Assembly (NCBI GenBank): GCA_028753945.1 | Contig: JAPNXP010000013.1 | Coordinates: 4,961,501 to 5,025,500, forward strand | Direction: 5' to 3' | Origin: Hexactinellida sp. DTS-2022 | Lineage: Eukaryota > Porifera > Hexactinellida | Length of the DNA stretch: 64,000 nucleotides | In this document: piece by piece, positions 52,174-62,300 of the stretch | How the letters are laid out: each line of letters opens with the position of its first letter | Numbering within the stretch: position 1 is the stretch's first letter | Position numbers and translations under genes: made by a program | Notes under the pieces: model-generated | Seen by the model: only the letters and a program-made list of their open reading frames with translations | The model's database searches: none | What the model was told of the DNA's origin: nothing

Positions 52174-54234
52174 TTACCAAACACTAATGAAACTTTGTGA
52201 GCTCTCAGGATTTAATTCTCGACTGATTACATAGAGCTTCCCATCTCTGTTTATAGCAACGCCAGTGGGGAATCGGAATTCAGGATGCGTCTTAAGTTTG
52301 ATTTTCTCGAATTCATTAATCTCGCCTTCAGTTTGCACCAGTTTATATACGCTATGACCTAGATGTGACGTCACATATATGTTGTCATCTGAGTCGATAC
52401 AACAGTGGCGAGGCGTTAGAATCTCACTGAATAGGACTCGAGATAAATTCCTTTCCATGTCATAGAGTAATATTTGTGCTTTCAAAGTGGTGACGACTGT
52501 ATTTCTATTCTTAAGAGCCTTGACATCAACTGGGTCTTTAAGCTTAAAATGCTCGTTTGTACCAAAGCAGTTGAATACTCGAGTGTCCAATGCATTTCTG
52601 CAGGATTGTATTCTGTTATTGAAGGTGTCTGCGATGAGAATCTCTTTTCTAAAACCATCAAAGTCTATTCCCATTGGACGCTGGAATTGGCCCAGCTCTT
52701 GACCGGTCCTACCGAATTTCTCCATATACTCTCCATTGTTTGTGAAGATGTGAACACAGTTTAATCCGGCGTCTATGACGTAGATATGAGCGTCCAGGTA
52801 GCAAATACCGCAGGGGGACCCTAGTTGACCCTCCCCGAAATTAGTTTCTAGAGTTAGGGACGGTGTTTCATCTCTTGTTTCGTGCGGCATTGGTGGTGCG
52901 AGGTAGTATTTCCTTATTTCCCGAGGTTCCTTCACGACACAGTATAGGTAGTTGTCAGCATCCGTAGTTATTGCCCTGAGTAGGCCTTGAGCATCTATGC
53001 TCTTTATAACAGGCGATATGGACTCTGTTGCTATTGCACGGCCTTTGATGTCTGTGAATTTCCCAGGTCCTGTTTGACCGTACATTTCTAATTTAAATTC
53101 ATAAGTTCCTGATTTGTCAGGACGGAAATTTGCTGTATGGTCACCAGGGTCACTATCTACTTTTAGGGGGGGTTTGATCTCCTTATTGTTCCTTGTTACT
53201 TTAACATATACATTAGAAGCTGGCCGTCCTGGTATTGTATCATCGAGAGAGTTCCTAAGACAAACGTTAATCGTCATTTCTTCATTCACCGTCCCGTGTC
53301 CCGGTAGAGATATGTACGATCTTTTGAGACTTGGATTTTCAAGTGTTATACCGACAGTTAAGTTTAATCCCTCTACTTGTCTTAAAAATTTTGTGTCGAC
53401 TTCCTTAATGGATACTCTCATGCAACTTGTGCCGATATTTTGTATTATTTTCCGATCAATAATGAACTCCTTCATTAGGTCTGATGTTATTTTATGAAAT
53501 TTCATTTTGGTCACCAGTTGAAAAGCTCGTTTCAAAGTGATTAGTTTATTTTCGTTTTTATTAATCTCCTCTTCTAGCTTTCGTTGCATATTATCACATT
53601 GTGTTGTCAGTTCTTGAATAAAGTTATTTTTCCTGTCAATTACATGTTGCATTATTCTATCAAAAATGTTCCCGACTTCATTTTCTTGTTTTAATCTCCA
53701 ATCTTCTAGACTATTCCGTTCATGCATAATTACTTTCTGGTCTTCTCTCCCTTCATAGTCCATATTCTCGAATATTCCTAGCATTTTATCCCATTCTGTA
53801 TCATCGTCATGGTCCCCCTCACCCTTTGGCATAAGATGGAAATCGATTTGTGTGACCTCTCGTTTCAGTACGTGTTTATGCCCGCGTGCTATAATGGCAT
53901 TATGCAGTTCCTCGATACCGAATTCGCACCAAAAAGTGCCGCAATTGACACAGTACACAGTGTCTTCTAGCTTTCCACACATTGTGCATCTCTTCGCGTC
54001 GGGATCAACCAGGTCTTGATTTGTCAAATGTTCGTATAGGAGTGCGTTTAGCTGGTGGTTCAAACCTTCTCTCGGAATTTGAGGATTTTGTGGACAACTT
54101 TGACAAGTTATGTTTTCATTTTCCTGCTCGCAATCTTTGCAAATGTTGTGGAAACAGTCTAGCAGAGAAGTATGCTTTTTGACGCTTTTGCAGTTCTGAC
54201 AATTAACGAGATCCTGAGTGTAATCTTGATCCAT
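52174..54234 (-). CDS. TRIM-NHL protein (TRIM2/3/71-like) A
   Basis: 686 aa in one exon. In order: a RING-type finger (residues 12-48, CQNCKSVKKHTSLLDCFHNI), a B-box (about 82-125, CTMCGKLEDTVYCVNCGTFW), a coiled coil (about 150-275), a filamin/ABP280-type repeat (about 318-410, DPGDHTANFRPDKSGTYEF) and NHL repeats (about 480-686, PCGICYLDAHIYVIDAG, RPMGIDFDGFRKEILIADTF). Such proteins are E3 ligases and often RNA regulators through the NHL propeller. The subtype within TRIM2/3/32/71 is not settled. It is transcribed divergently from a second TRIM-NHL gene. Its 3' end faces ADSS, 180 bp away. Confidence 0.88.
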   Translation of the reverse strand: MDQDYTQDLVNCQNCKSVKKHTSLLDCFHNICKDCEQENENITCQSCPQNPQIPREGLNHQLNALLYEHLTNQDLVDPDAKRCTMCGKLEDTVYCVNCGTFWCEFGIEELHNAIIARGHKHVLKREVTQIDFHLMPKGEGDHDDDTEWDKMLGIFENMDYEGREDQKVIMHERNSLEDWRLKQENEVGNIFDRIMQHVIDRKNNFIQELTTQCDNMQRKLEEEINKNENKLITLKRAFQLVTKMKFHKITSDLMKEFIIDRKIIQNIGTSCMRVSIKEVDTKFLRQVEGLNLTVGITLENPSLKRSYISLPGHGTVNEEMTINVCLRNSLDDTIPGRPASNVYVKVTRNNKEIKPPLKVDSDPGDHTANFRPDKSGTYEFKLEMYGQTGPGKFTDIKGRAIATESISPVIKSIDAQGLLRAITTDADNYLYCVVKEPREIRKYYLAPPMPHETRDETPSLTLETNFGEGQLGSPCGICYLDAHIYVIDAGLNCVHIFTNNGEYMEKFGRTGQELGQFQRPMGIDFDGFRKEILIADTFNNRIQSCRNALDTRVFNCFGTNEHFKLKDPVDVKALKNRNTVVTTLKAQILLYDMERNLSRVLFSEILTPRHCCIDSDDNIYVTSHLGHSVYKLVQTEGEINEFEKIKLKTHPEFRFPTGVAINRDGKLYVISRELNPESSQSFISVW

Positions 54235-54387
54235 TATTTTATTTTCTTACAACTCAGATTATTCCAGTATTTTAAGCTTTCAGCATACAAAAGTACATTA
54301 TGGTATTACATCATATTTAGTATCGGATTGCTCTAAATAGGATAGTTGTATGATTAAATTTCAGTTCTTTATTAATATTTTTTGGCA
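54235..54387. promoter_or_regulatory. Shared divergent promoter region of two TRIM-NHL genes
   Basis: Only 153 bp separate the two start codons, so both genes must be driven from this AT-rich stretch or from within each other. No clear TATA or initiator stands out. Confidence 0.45.
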
Positions 54388-56595
54388 ATGCAAAGTGATT
54401 TTTTTGATTCGTTTATTTGCAACAGAGGAAACTGTTTGGCAAAAATTTCAGAAAATAGTTGGTTGCTTAACTGTTTCCACACAATTTGTAGTTCGCACAT
54501 TCAAGCAGATGAAGCGATATTTTGTACAGACCAATTATGTGCTATGATGCTCACGGAGTATCCGAAATACATAACTCTCCCTCATAAGAATAAAAGGTGT
54601 GAGAATATTGTGCATAACCGGTTAGCAGGTCACGTGGTATGCTTGTACAACTTGAAACAAACAGGTGCGAAATGTGCTGTGTGTGCTATCGATAATGGGA
54701 CCTTGCAGTTTTGTACAGAGTGTCCCTCTATTCTGTGTCAGAGCCATAGACAAGAGCCGCATCGTAGGATAGGACCAAAACATGCGTTCGTTGATTTAAA
54801 TCAATCACCTGAGGAAATTCTCGCACAGTCCGTAAAAAACCTAAATATTAAAACAGGGACTTGTAACGAATTTGATGAACACATTGGTAACTTGAAAATA
54901 AATAAGGAGTCAATCGATTTCTCTCTAGTAAACTTAGAGAATTCGATTACACTTGTCCATAATGAGAGATTGAAGTTGTTAGAAGAAGCTGACATTAGTT
55001 TTACGCAAATCCGATTACACATTGAGAAGATGCAGGAACAGCTGCTCGAACAACTAAATAATAAAACTGACATTTTTCTAAGAGTCCTGGAACAGAAACG
55101 TACCCTTCTACAATTCCAATCAGCGGCCGCAAGTCGCGCGATTAATCTAGCAAATTTCATACAAAATACGAAAATTAAAATTCCTCAGAAATTTGTCGAT
55201 ATGTTCTCGACTAATAGCATAGCATTTGTAAGGGAATTATACACTGTACCCCAACCCCCAATTGAACACACTAACATACCGAAATTAATTAAATATACTC
55301 AAAAGAATTTGGAAGACATACACCCGATTAATTGTAATGAACAATTGGAAGCTCAATATTACTTTAATTGTGTTGGCGGGCAATGTTATCCTATGTGCCG
55401 AACAATATTGCCGAGTGAAGCGGATGAAAACAATTCAGTTTATATATTAATTACAGACTGTGAAAATACAACAAATTTAAATTGGAATGGTTCGAATATT
55501 TTTGCTTACTTTTCTGAATCAGATAAACCTCTACCTTATTGTTGTAAACCAATACCGCCATCACATTATTGCGAGGATAAAAAAGGTACACAGATTCTGG
55601 TTAATTTGGAAGCAATGAAAACACAAGGTAAAGGAAAACTGGAACAAGTGAGAATACAATTGGAGAATTTTAAGGGACTTAAGATTTGTCCGATTATTTT
55701 AAATCTGGAAAAGGCCACAGTTGGTGTATCCTCATTTTCAATAACTCCTGGAAATCTTACTGGCTTAACCTGTTCTAGCCAAAAACTGTTCGCTATCAAC
55801 AAAAACGGGAAGGAAATCCTTGTGTTTGACGCTTCGCAAGAAATTATTTCTCAACAAATGGACAAGGAAGAGCCTTTACCATTTAAACTGGTGACTAAAT
55901 TCGGTTCAAAAATTATTTTGGATCCAAATAGCATCGCGGCGGTGCGGGCGTTAATATTCGTCTCAGACTGTACGTGCCATTCTGTATTCTGTTTCTCAGA
56001 GGAGGGAGCGTTTATCCGTAAATTCGGTCGATTCGGTGCTCATACAGGGGAGTTTAAGAATCCAATGGGATTATGTGGGGACCAAATGTACGGTAGATTG
56101 GTAGTGGCAGATAGCGGTAATAACAGGGTACAGGTATTCGTGTTGAGTAGCCAGACATGGAATTGTTACGAAGTTGAAGAGCTAGAAACTAGGACTGTAC
56201 CTATCGATGTTAAACTGGACACACTGGGAAATTTCTTTGTTCTTACTGAAACAAATGCGATCATTAAATTCGATAAAAACTTCAATTTCCCATTTTCGGT
56301 TCTTCGTTCTGATACGATAGCTCCGGTTATGCCTTTCTTCGCGATAAGTATGAGTGACGTCATTTACTTGTGTTCTAAGGGAAATAAGTCTATTTATACG
56401 ATAAAACGTTGTGGAAATGAAGTGTACAACTTTAATAAATATTGTTTTGCACACAATACATTAGACCCTGTTGGAATGACTGTTGATGAAAATAACCGAC
56501 TTTATATAGCTCACAATGAACAAGTTGAGACCCCAAATCCTACTACAAGTCTTGTATATATTCTCACACAATTATGTGAAGATGAGAGTTTATAG
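54388..56595 (+). CDS. TRIM-NHL protein B, with unusual RING
   Basis: 735 aa in one exon from the first ATG at 54388. The N-terminal finger keeps the RING order (CNRGNC, LLNCFHTICSSH, CTDQLC), but the spacing is odd and one Cys is replaced by His, so ligase activity is doubtful. A B-box follows (CAVCAIDNGTLQFCTECPSI; CQSH), then a coiled coil (about 160-260), a poorly conserved middle and NHL repeats from about 505 (RKFGRFGAHTGEFKNPMGLC, GRLVVADSGNNRVQVF). It is arranged head-to-head with gene A and has the same plan, but has diverged strongly, and the filamin repeat is hard to see. An old duplicated pair is likely. Confidence 0.82.
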   Translation: MQSDFFDSFICNRGNCLAKISENSWLLNCFHTICSSHIQADEAIFCTDQLCAMMLTEYPKYITLPHKNKRCENIVHNRLAGHVVCLYNLKQTGAKCAVCAIDNGTLQFCTECPSILCQSHRQEPHRRIGPKHAFVDLNQSPEEILAQSVKNLNIKTGTCNEFDEHIGNLKINKESIDFSLVNLENSITLVHNERLKLLEEADISFTQIRLHIEKMQEQLLEQLNNKTDIFLRVLEQKRTLLQFQSAAASRAINLANFIQNTKIKIPQKFVDMFSTNSIAFVRELYTVPQPPIEHTNIPKLIKYTQKNLEDIHPINCNEQLEAQYYFNCVGGQCYPMCRTILPSEADENNSVYILITDCENTTNLNWNGSNIFAYFSESDKPLPYCCKPIPPSHYCEDKKGTQILVNLEAMKTQGKGKLEQVRIQLENFKGLKICPIILNLEKATVGVSSFSITPGNLTGLTCSSQKLFAINKNGKEILVFDASQEIISQQMDKEEPLPFKLVTKFGSKIILDPNSIAAVRALIFVSDCTCHSVFCFSEEGAFIRKFGRFGAHTGEFKNPMGLCGDQMYGRLVVADSGNNRVQVFVLSSQTWNCYEVEELETRTVPIDVKLDTLGNFFVLTETNAIIKFDKNFNFPFSVLRSDTIAPVMPFFAISMSDVIYLCSKGNKSIYTIKRCGNEVYNFNKYCFAHNTLDPVGMTVDENNRLYIAHNEQVETPNPTTSLVYILTQLCEDESL

Positions 56596-56699
56596 GAAAG
56601 TGTAGGAATTAGTTTGTTTGTATTTATTCAATTTAGTGATCTATATTTGTATTTATTTCATTGTATGAGACAATTCCCTTTTGATTAACAAACAACTTA

Positions 56700-56872
56700 C
56701 AGTAGACTCTGTTATAGGAACACGGATAAGGTGAAATATCTGTTAAGGAGTACAAAGTTTAATTTCCTTAGCCTATACAAATGCATACAAGTGCTCCGGT
56801 TAATACAAATTTCCGGATTATACGAACATATTTCGACGGTCCCCTATTGTTCCTATTAACGAGTATCTACTG
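56700..56872. mobile_element. Pogo-like MITE, second subfamily, 24 bp before the IQCB1 start
   Basis: 173 bp from CAGTAGACTCTGTTATAGGA to AACGAGTATCTACTG with TA on both sides; inner text as in 23701-23873. Confidence 0.88.
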
Positions 56873-56896
56873 TATTAGTGTTCTAGTTGTCGGTTA

Positions 56897-58594
56897 ATGG
56901 AGAGAGAATCTAGCAGAGTTAACGAGATACTTCGGGGGACAATTAACCGTCTTGATATTTCCGAACCAGTCGGGATTTCCCGTATATTCTGTGATTTGTT
57001 GAAATACTTCACTACTCACCCTTTGACCGCGTCCGAACAAATTTCTCTTTCCACTAATTTGCTCGCGCAGGGCAGCCTCGATATTCTTCTAGATTTGCTA
57101 ACAGTCAGTAGCATTGAGCTCTCCGATTATGTGAATATTCTAACGCTTATTGTTACCATCTTGACAACACCGAAAGAGCCAATAGTTATTCAGAATAAAT
57201 ATGACGTAAATAATGAGAAGTTGAGTAAAATTGTTGACTGTATTTTCACAGCAATTCATAACGCATTAAACGCTCAATTATCCGATACACGTACCAACTC
57301 CAATGATTTGCGTTCTGTGATTACTAACAGTCTCTCTCAATTAAAGAGACTAGCGTCGAAATTCCGGGCAGTTAGCTTGATGATATTAAAATCAGATTCG
57401 TTGTTGCATTTGATTGTTAAAGACGATGGATTTGTTACAAACCCAATCCTGTCTTGTCTCTTTTCAATCCTCAAAATAAGTGTGAAAAAACTGTACACTC
57501 TCAAATCGAGTTTTGTTTACAATATTCTCGACGAGCTGATCTTAAAACTCGGTCAGAAAGACAGGGAAATAGCTTTCAGATCTGTCCAATCAATCCACGT
57601 ACTTATTATAAATTGTTCTCAGCTGCAACCTGATAAACTTACCAAACGATATAAGGGTGTGTCGCCTGTCCTGAATAAATGGTTTGGAAACGACTTTGAT
57701 GATATTCTGAAGGAGATTCTTATCAAACTGGACCCCAGCATTATATTTGAGGACGAGAGGCATAGGTCTGCTCGCGTAATACAATCCTATTGGAGAGGGC
57801 ACCATGTGAGAAATAAAGTTATTAAACTTAGGAGGGTTGTTGCTTGTATGCAGTCAAGGGTTAGGTTTAATAAGTGGAGTAGTGAATTTCATATAAGGTG
57901 TGAAAAAGCGAAATTGCTGAAAAAGCTTCTTCTGAGTGATCGGATTAGAGATGAGTCCATCAACAAACAAATCGCGACTTATAAAATAATCGAGAATTTA
58001 CCTGCAAGAGAAATCAAGAGTTATTTCGAACAACAACAACATTTTGCTGCGTTGTCAATACAGAATTGGTGGCGCGGAATTAAAAGCAAACAAATACTTT
58101 GCGAATTAAGGAAGGAGAGATTAATCGAGGATAGTGCTATTTGTATTCAGAATGCTTTTCGAAAGCATTTATTGCGTAAAATCCCAAAACCTACTTACCA
58201 GCCAGTTGAAATAACAGCTGAGATCAAAATAGAGTTGGATAAAGAAATCGAATTGTGGAGAGAAAAACGGAAATCGAGAAGAATTCCCTCAAACGAAGAA
58301 TTAGACAGAATCCACAAAGAAGTGGATGAGTTGTTGGTAAAAGATCGTGAAAAGTATGCTATTACACAACAACAATTACAGGAGTGTGATAAAGTGATGA
58401 AGAATATTGATAGAATGACTAAATTATTGTTAAACGCTCCAAGTTTATCTGAGGTGACTCGAGAACATTTGGAGGTTTATACTGTCCCGAAATCTCAGTC
58501 GAATATTAGAGTTAAAGGAAGACAAGCTCATGAGAGAGAAATGAGACGTTTGAAAGCCCCCTGGTGGAAGATTCTATGCGAAGTTGACGACTGA
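56897..58594 (+). CDS. IQCB1: IQ calmodulin-binding motif protein 1 (nephrocystin-5)
   Basis: 565 aa in one exon (vertebrate IQCB1/NPHP5 about 598). Residues 1-275 are helical, with leucine-rich ARM-like repeats. IQ motifs lie at about 290 (ARVIQSYWRGHHVRNK), 384 (LSIQNWWRGIKSKQI) and 412 (ICIQNAFRKHLLRK). A charged helical part follows and the end WWKIL matches the family's Trp-rich C terminus. The vertebrate protein binds calmodulin and CEP290 at the centrosome and transition zone and is needed to build cilia, so the animal most likely has cilia. Intact and intronless. The MITE ending 24 bp upstream leaves little room for a promoter; TTCTAG at 56881-56886 could be a 3' splice site of a 5' UTR intron. 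Confidence 0.85.
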   Translation: MERESSRVNEILRGTINRLDISEPVGISRIFCDLLKYFTTHPLTASEQISLSTNLLAQGSLDILLDLLTVSSIELSDYVNILTLIVTILTTPKEPIVIQNKYDVNNEKLSKIVDCIFTAIHNALNAQLSDTRTNSNDLRSVITNSLSQLKRLASKFRAVSLMILKSDSLLHLIVKDDGFVTNPILSCLFSILKISVKKLYTLKSSFVYNILDELILKLGQKDREIAFRSVQSIHVLIINCSQLQPDKLTKRYKGVSPVLNKWFGNDFDDILKEILIKLDPSIIFEDERHRSARVIQSYWRGHHVRNKVIKLRRVVACMQSRVRFNKWSSEFHIRCEKAKLLKKLLLSDRIRDESINKQIATYKIIENLPAREIKSYFEQQQHFAALSIQNWWRGIKSKQILCELRKERLIEDSAICIQNAFRKHLLRKIPKPTYQPVEITAEIKIELDKEIELWREKRKSRRIPSNEELDRIHKEVDELLVKDREKYAITQQQLQECDKVMKNIDRMTKLLLNAPSLSEVTREHLEVYTVPKSQSNIRVKGRQAHEREMRRLKAPWWKILCEVDD

Positions 58595-59387
58595 AAACAC
58601 AAATATTTAACTACTATTTAATTGCAAACTTAATTACAATAAACTATTATATTATCATCGGTCTAATATGTGTGTTATTAATTGGGTCACTTTGTTCGCA
58701 AGTTATTTGACTTAATTAACCTAAAATATTGCAGACAAACTAGTTCATTTCGGTATATCTTTGTGAAAGGTTCCTTTGCTGTATTATATTTGTATACTTT
58801 AGCCTTGCCAATTATGGTGTCGGGGCATCATAATTATTACAAATGATTCGTACGATAATTAGGGATACTTCTTCTCAATTATAATCTTTTAGGAAACCCT
58901 GGCTAACTTGTTTTTCTGAGTAAATCCCTAGTAAGAAATGTCTTCTTTTTCCTGTGAATAATTTATTTCCAAAAGGTTTCACCTAAATTCCTTGCTTTGT
59001 ATTGAATTTATGCTTATTTGCAAATATGCTTTTTCATAATTTCTTACTCAATCCCTTACCGTTTTACTTTTCTCAAATTGACGTTCTAAAACAATTTATT
59101 TAATTTATGACCACAACATTTGAAACTGAGCTTGCTAAGACTTTAAAATTATCTTCCCATAACTTTATATATTACAACCTTTCCGTATTCTCTTAGTGAT
59201 AGCTTACACCATGATAGTAGCACGTTATTTGAGCTCACATTGAACTTCAATAGTTGATTCATCACGTAAGTATCTCATACGCATAATACCAAATTTGTTC
59301 ATAGTTTACCAATATTTGTATACGAATGTGTGGCATATTATTTGTGTTTCCTCCAGAGAATAAGCAGCATCGAGAGGGGGAGATATA
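58595..59387. other. Intergenic, AT-rich
   Basis: I see nothing in it. Confidence 0.4.
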
Positions 59388-62300
59388 ATGGAACACAACT
59401 ACTCTGTTACGACAGAGAACAAGTACAGTTTCCTTCTGGGGGACGGCGAAGGCGACCTAGAGGAGAGTCTGGCAGAACTCAAACTCAACAAGGAAAAGGA
59501 GAAAAAGGACTCTAAAAAGAAAGGAAAAGCTTCGGACAAAACCGGTAAGGTTTTTTATAAAAAAATATACAAACTATAAAAACGAATTTTTTTCTAAAAA
59601 ACTATAAAAACATTATTTTATTTTGTTTGCATCTTAGAAAGCAAGAAAGATGATCCACAGAAGTCTCCATCGAAGGGCCAGGGGACTTCAAAGGGGGACG
59701 GACGTACCGGTCCCACCGAGCAGGGCTCGGGTCCCGGCAAACAGAGAGGGAAGTCGGACAAGCCCCAGGGCGGAGGGGGGGAGGAGCAGCGGAGCGTCCG
59801 GTCAGGTCTCGGCGGTCCGAACCGCGAGAGGGGTGGCAGAGGAGGCAGCGACGGAGATCGGTCGTTCCGTCGGGACGGAGATTCTAACGACCGCGGGCCC
59901 CGACGGGAGGATAACCGGGGCTTCCGAAGGGACGGCGATAAGTTTTCGCGGCGCGACGGCGATGAGAGAGACCGGACGGAAGAGGGCGAGGAGAGGGGGG
60001 GCAGGGGCGGGTTCCAGAGGAGGGACTTCGGAGATCGGGAGCGCGGCGGGTCTGAGAGGGGGCCTCGGGACGATAGGGAGGGGGGGTACAGGGGCCGCGG
60101 GTCCCGAGACGGGGACAGGGGAGGGTTCCGGGGGGACAGAGGAGGATTCAGAAGAGACGAAGACCGCGGGGGAGATCGGCCCTTTCGGAGAGATAATGAG
60201 CGGTACCGTCGTGACGACGACAAAGGCGATAGGAATTTCACCCGTCGTGATGACGACAAAGGAGATCGGAATTTCCCTCGTCGTGACGACGATAAAGGGG
60301 ATAGGAATTTCACCCGTCGTGATGACGACAAAGGGGATAGGAATTTCACACGTCGTGACGACGATAAAGGGGATAGGAATTTCACACGTCGAGATGACGA
60401 CAAAGGCGATAGGAATTTCACCCGTCGTGACGACGACAAAGGCGATAGGAATTTCTCGCGTCGTGATGACGACAAAGGAGATAGGAATTTCCCCCGTCGA
60501 GATGACGACAAAGGAGATCGGAATTTCCCCCGTCGTGACGACGATAGAGGCGGCTTCCGGAGAGATAACAACGACCGAGATGGTTTCCGAAGGGACACCA
60601 GGTTCGGAGACAGGTACCGGTCGAACCGGGACGAGGAGCGGCCGCCCAGACAGAGGGACCGCGTGTCCGAAAGCGAAGACAAGAAAGCGGAGGATGGCGA
60701 TGGTAACGACTGGGGAACCACTGTCGAGAATCAGGACGAGGAGAAAGATAATAGAAATGCGGAGAATCGGTTCACGAAAGGTAAATTCCGAACCGACAAA
60801 GGAAAGGAAGCGAGCACTGGCAGGCGACAGTATGACAGACAGAGTGGAAACGATAAATCGTAAGTACAGCGAACTCCGTTATAACGAGGGGGCCTTAGGT
60901 CACTCCGTTATAACGAGGGGGCCTTAGGTCACTTCGTTATAACGAGGGGGCCTTAGGTCACTCCGTTATAACCAAGGGGCCTTAGGTCACTCCGTTATAA
61001 CGAGGGGGCCTTAGGTCACTCCGTTATAACGAGGGGGCCTTAGGTCACTCCGTTATAACGAGGGGGCCTTAGGTCACTTCGTTATAACGAGGGGACCTTA
61101 GGTCACTCCGTTATAACGAGGGGGCCTTAGGTCACTCCGTTATAACGAGGGGGCCTTAGGTCACTCCGTTATAACGAGGGGGCCTTAGGTCACTCCGTTA
61201 TAACGAGGGGACCTTAGGTCACTCCGTTATAACGAGGGGGCCTTAGGTCACTCCGTTATAACGAGGGGGCCTTAGGTCACTCCGTTATAACGAGGGGACC
61301 TTAGGTCACTCCGTTATAACGAGGGGGCCTTAGGTCACTCCGTTATAACGAGGGGGCCTTAGGTCACTTCGTTATAACGAGGGGGCCTTAGGTCACTTCG
61401 TTATAAGCGGAGTTAAATAAATACCTTATCCGTATGGGGAATATATACAGTAAAACCTTTAGAAAGTGATCACCCTGGGGACCAGCCAAAACGTTCACTT
61501 TTGAGAGGTGTTCACTTTTCATGATTTTTCATAACGTGTGTCTAAAGCAATGGGGAAATTTGGGACCGAGAATAAGTGTTAATATTTTGGAGTTGTTCAT
61601 TTCTTGGAGATGTTCACTTTTGGAGGTTAAACTGTATATAACTTCGTTATAACGGAGTTTACTGAAACACAGTTGTTAGGATAGAAATATTGTGAACAGT
61701 GTACTAGTTATAGGTGAATACTCTCGGGCATGGTGATCTTATAGGTAGATTGGCATGTCTGTATTGTGACACCAGACAATGTATTTATAGATCTTTCCAT
61801 GGATCGAACAAACGACAGGGTTCCGGCTCTTTTAACTGGGGCGACGAGAAGGATGAATTGGAAGGGTAGGCGTAGGAATGATTGTTGATACTTCCTGTTT
61901 TCTTTATTTATGATTAATTTGTTGTTTAGACAAGATGACGCGCCTGAAGGAGAGGCAGCAGTGAAAGAAGAAAACGGAGAACCGAAAGCTAAGCCAGACA
62001 CAGAGTAAGTTAATAGACACCCTTAGTAAGAACACCAGGGGACCATATTAATATGTGTTCGTATTAACCGGTGTTGTAATATATTATTTGACACATTTAA
62101 TTACAGTAGACTTTGGTTAGTAAGAACACCAGGGGACCGTCGAAATATGTTCGTATTAACTGGAGTCACTAGCATGCATTTGTATAGGCTAGGGGAATTA
62201 AACCTTGCTTCCCGCATATTATAAGTACAGTAGACTTGTTAATTAATACGTTCACCAAAGTGTGTATTTCTTATCCGAAATTCGTTTAACCGGTGTTGTA

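Noticed and set aside
59618..60721. 367-aa minus-strand Ser/Arg/Pro-rich ORF
   Set aside because: Antisense shadow of the Arg/Gly/Asp-rich exon; its repeat mirrors the coding repeat.
59650..60927. 425-aa plus-strand ORF across SERBP1-like exon 2
   Set aside because: Splice phases and family matches in exons 3 and 5 fix another frame. This one is a shadow kept open by the 36-bp repeat and GC-rich codons.
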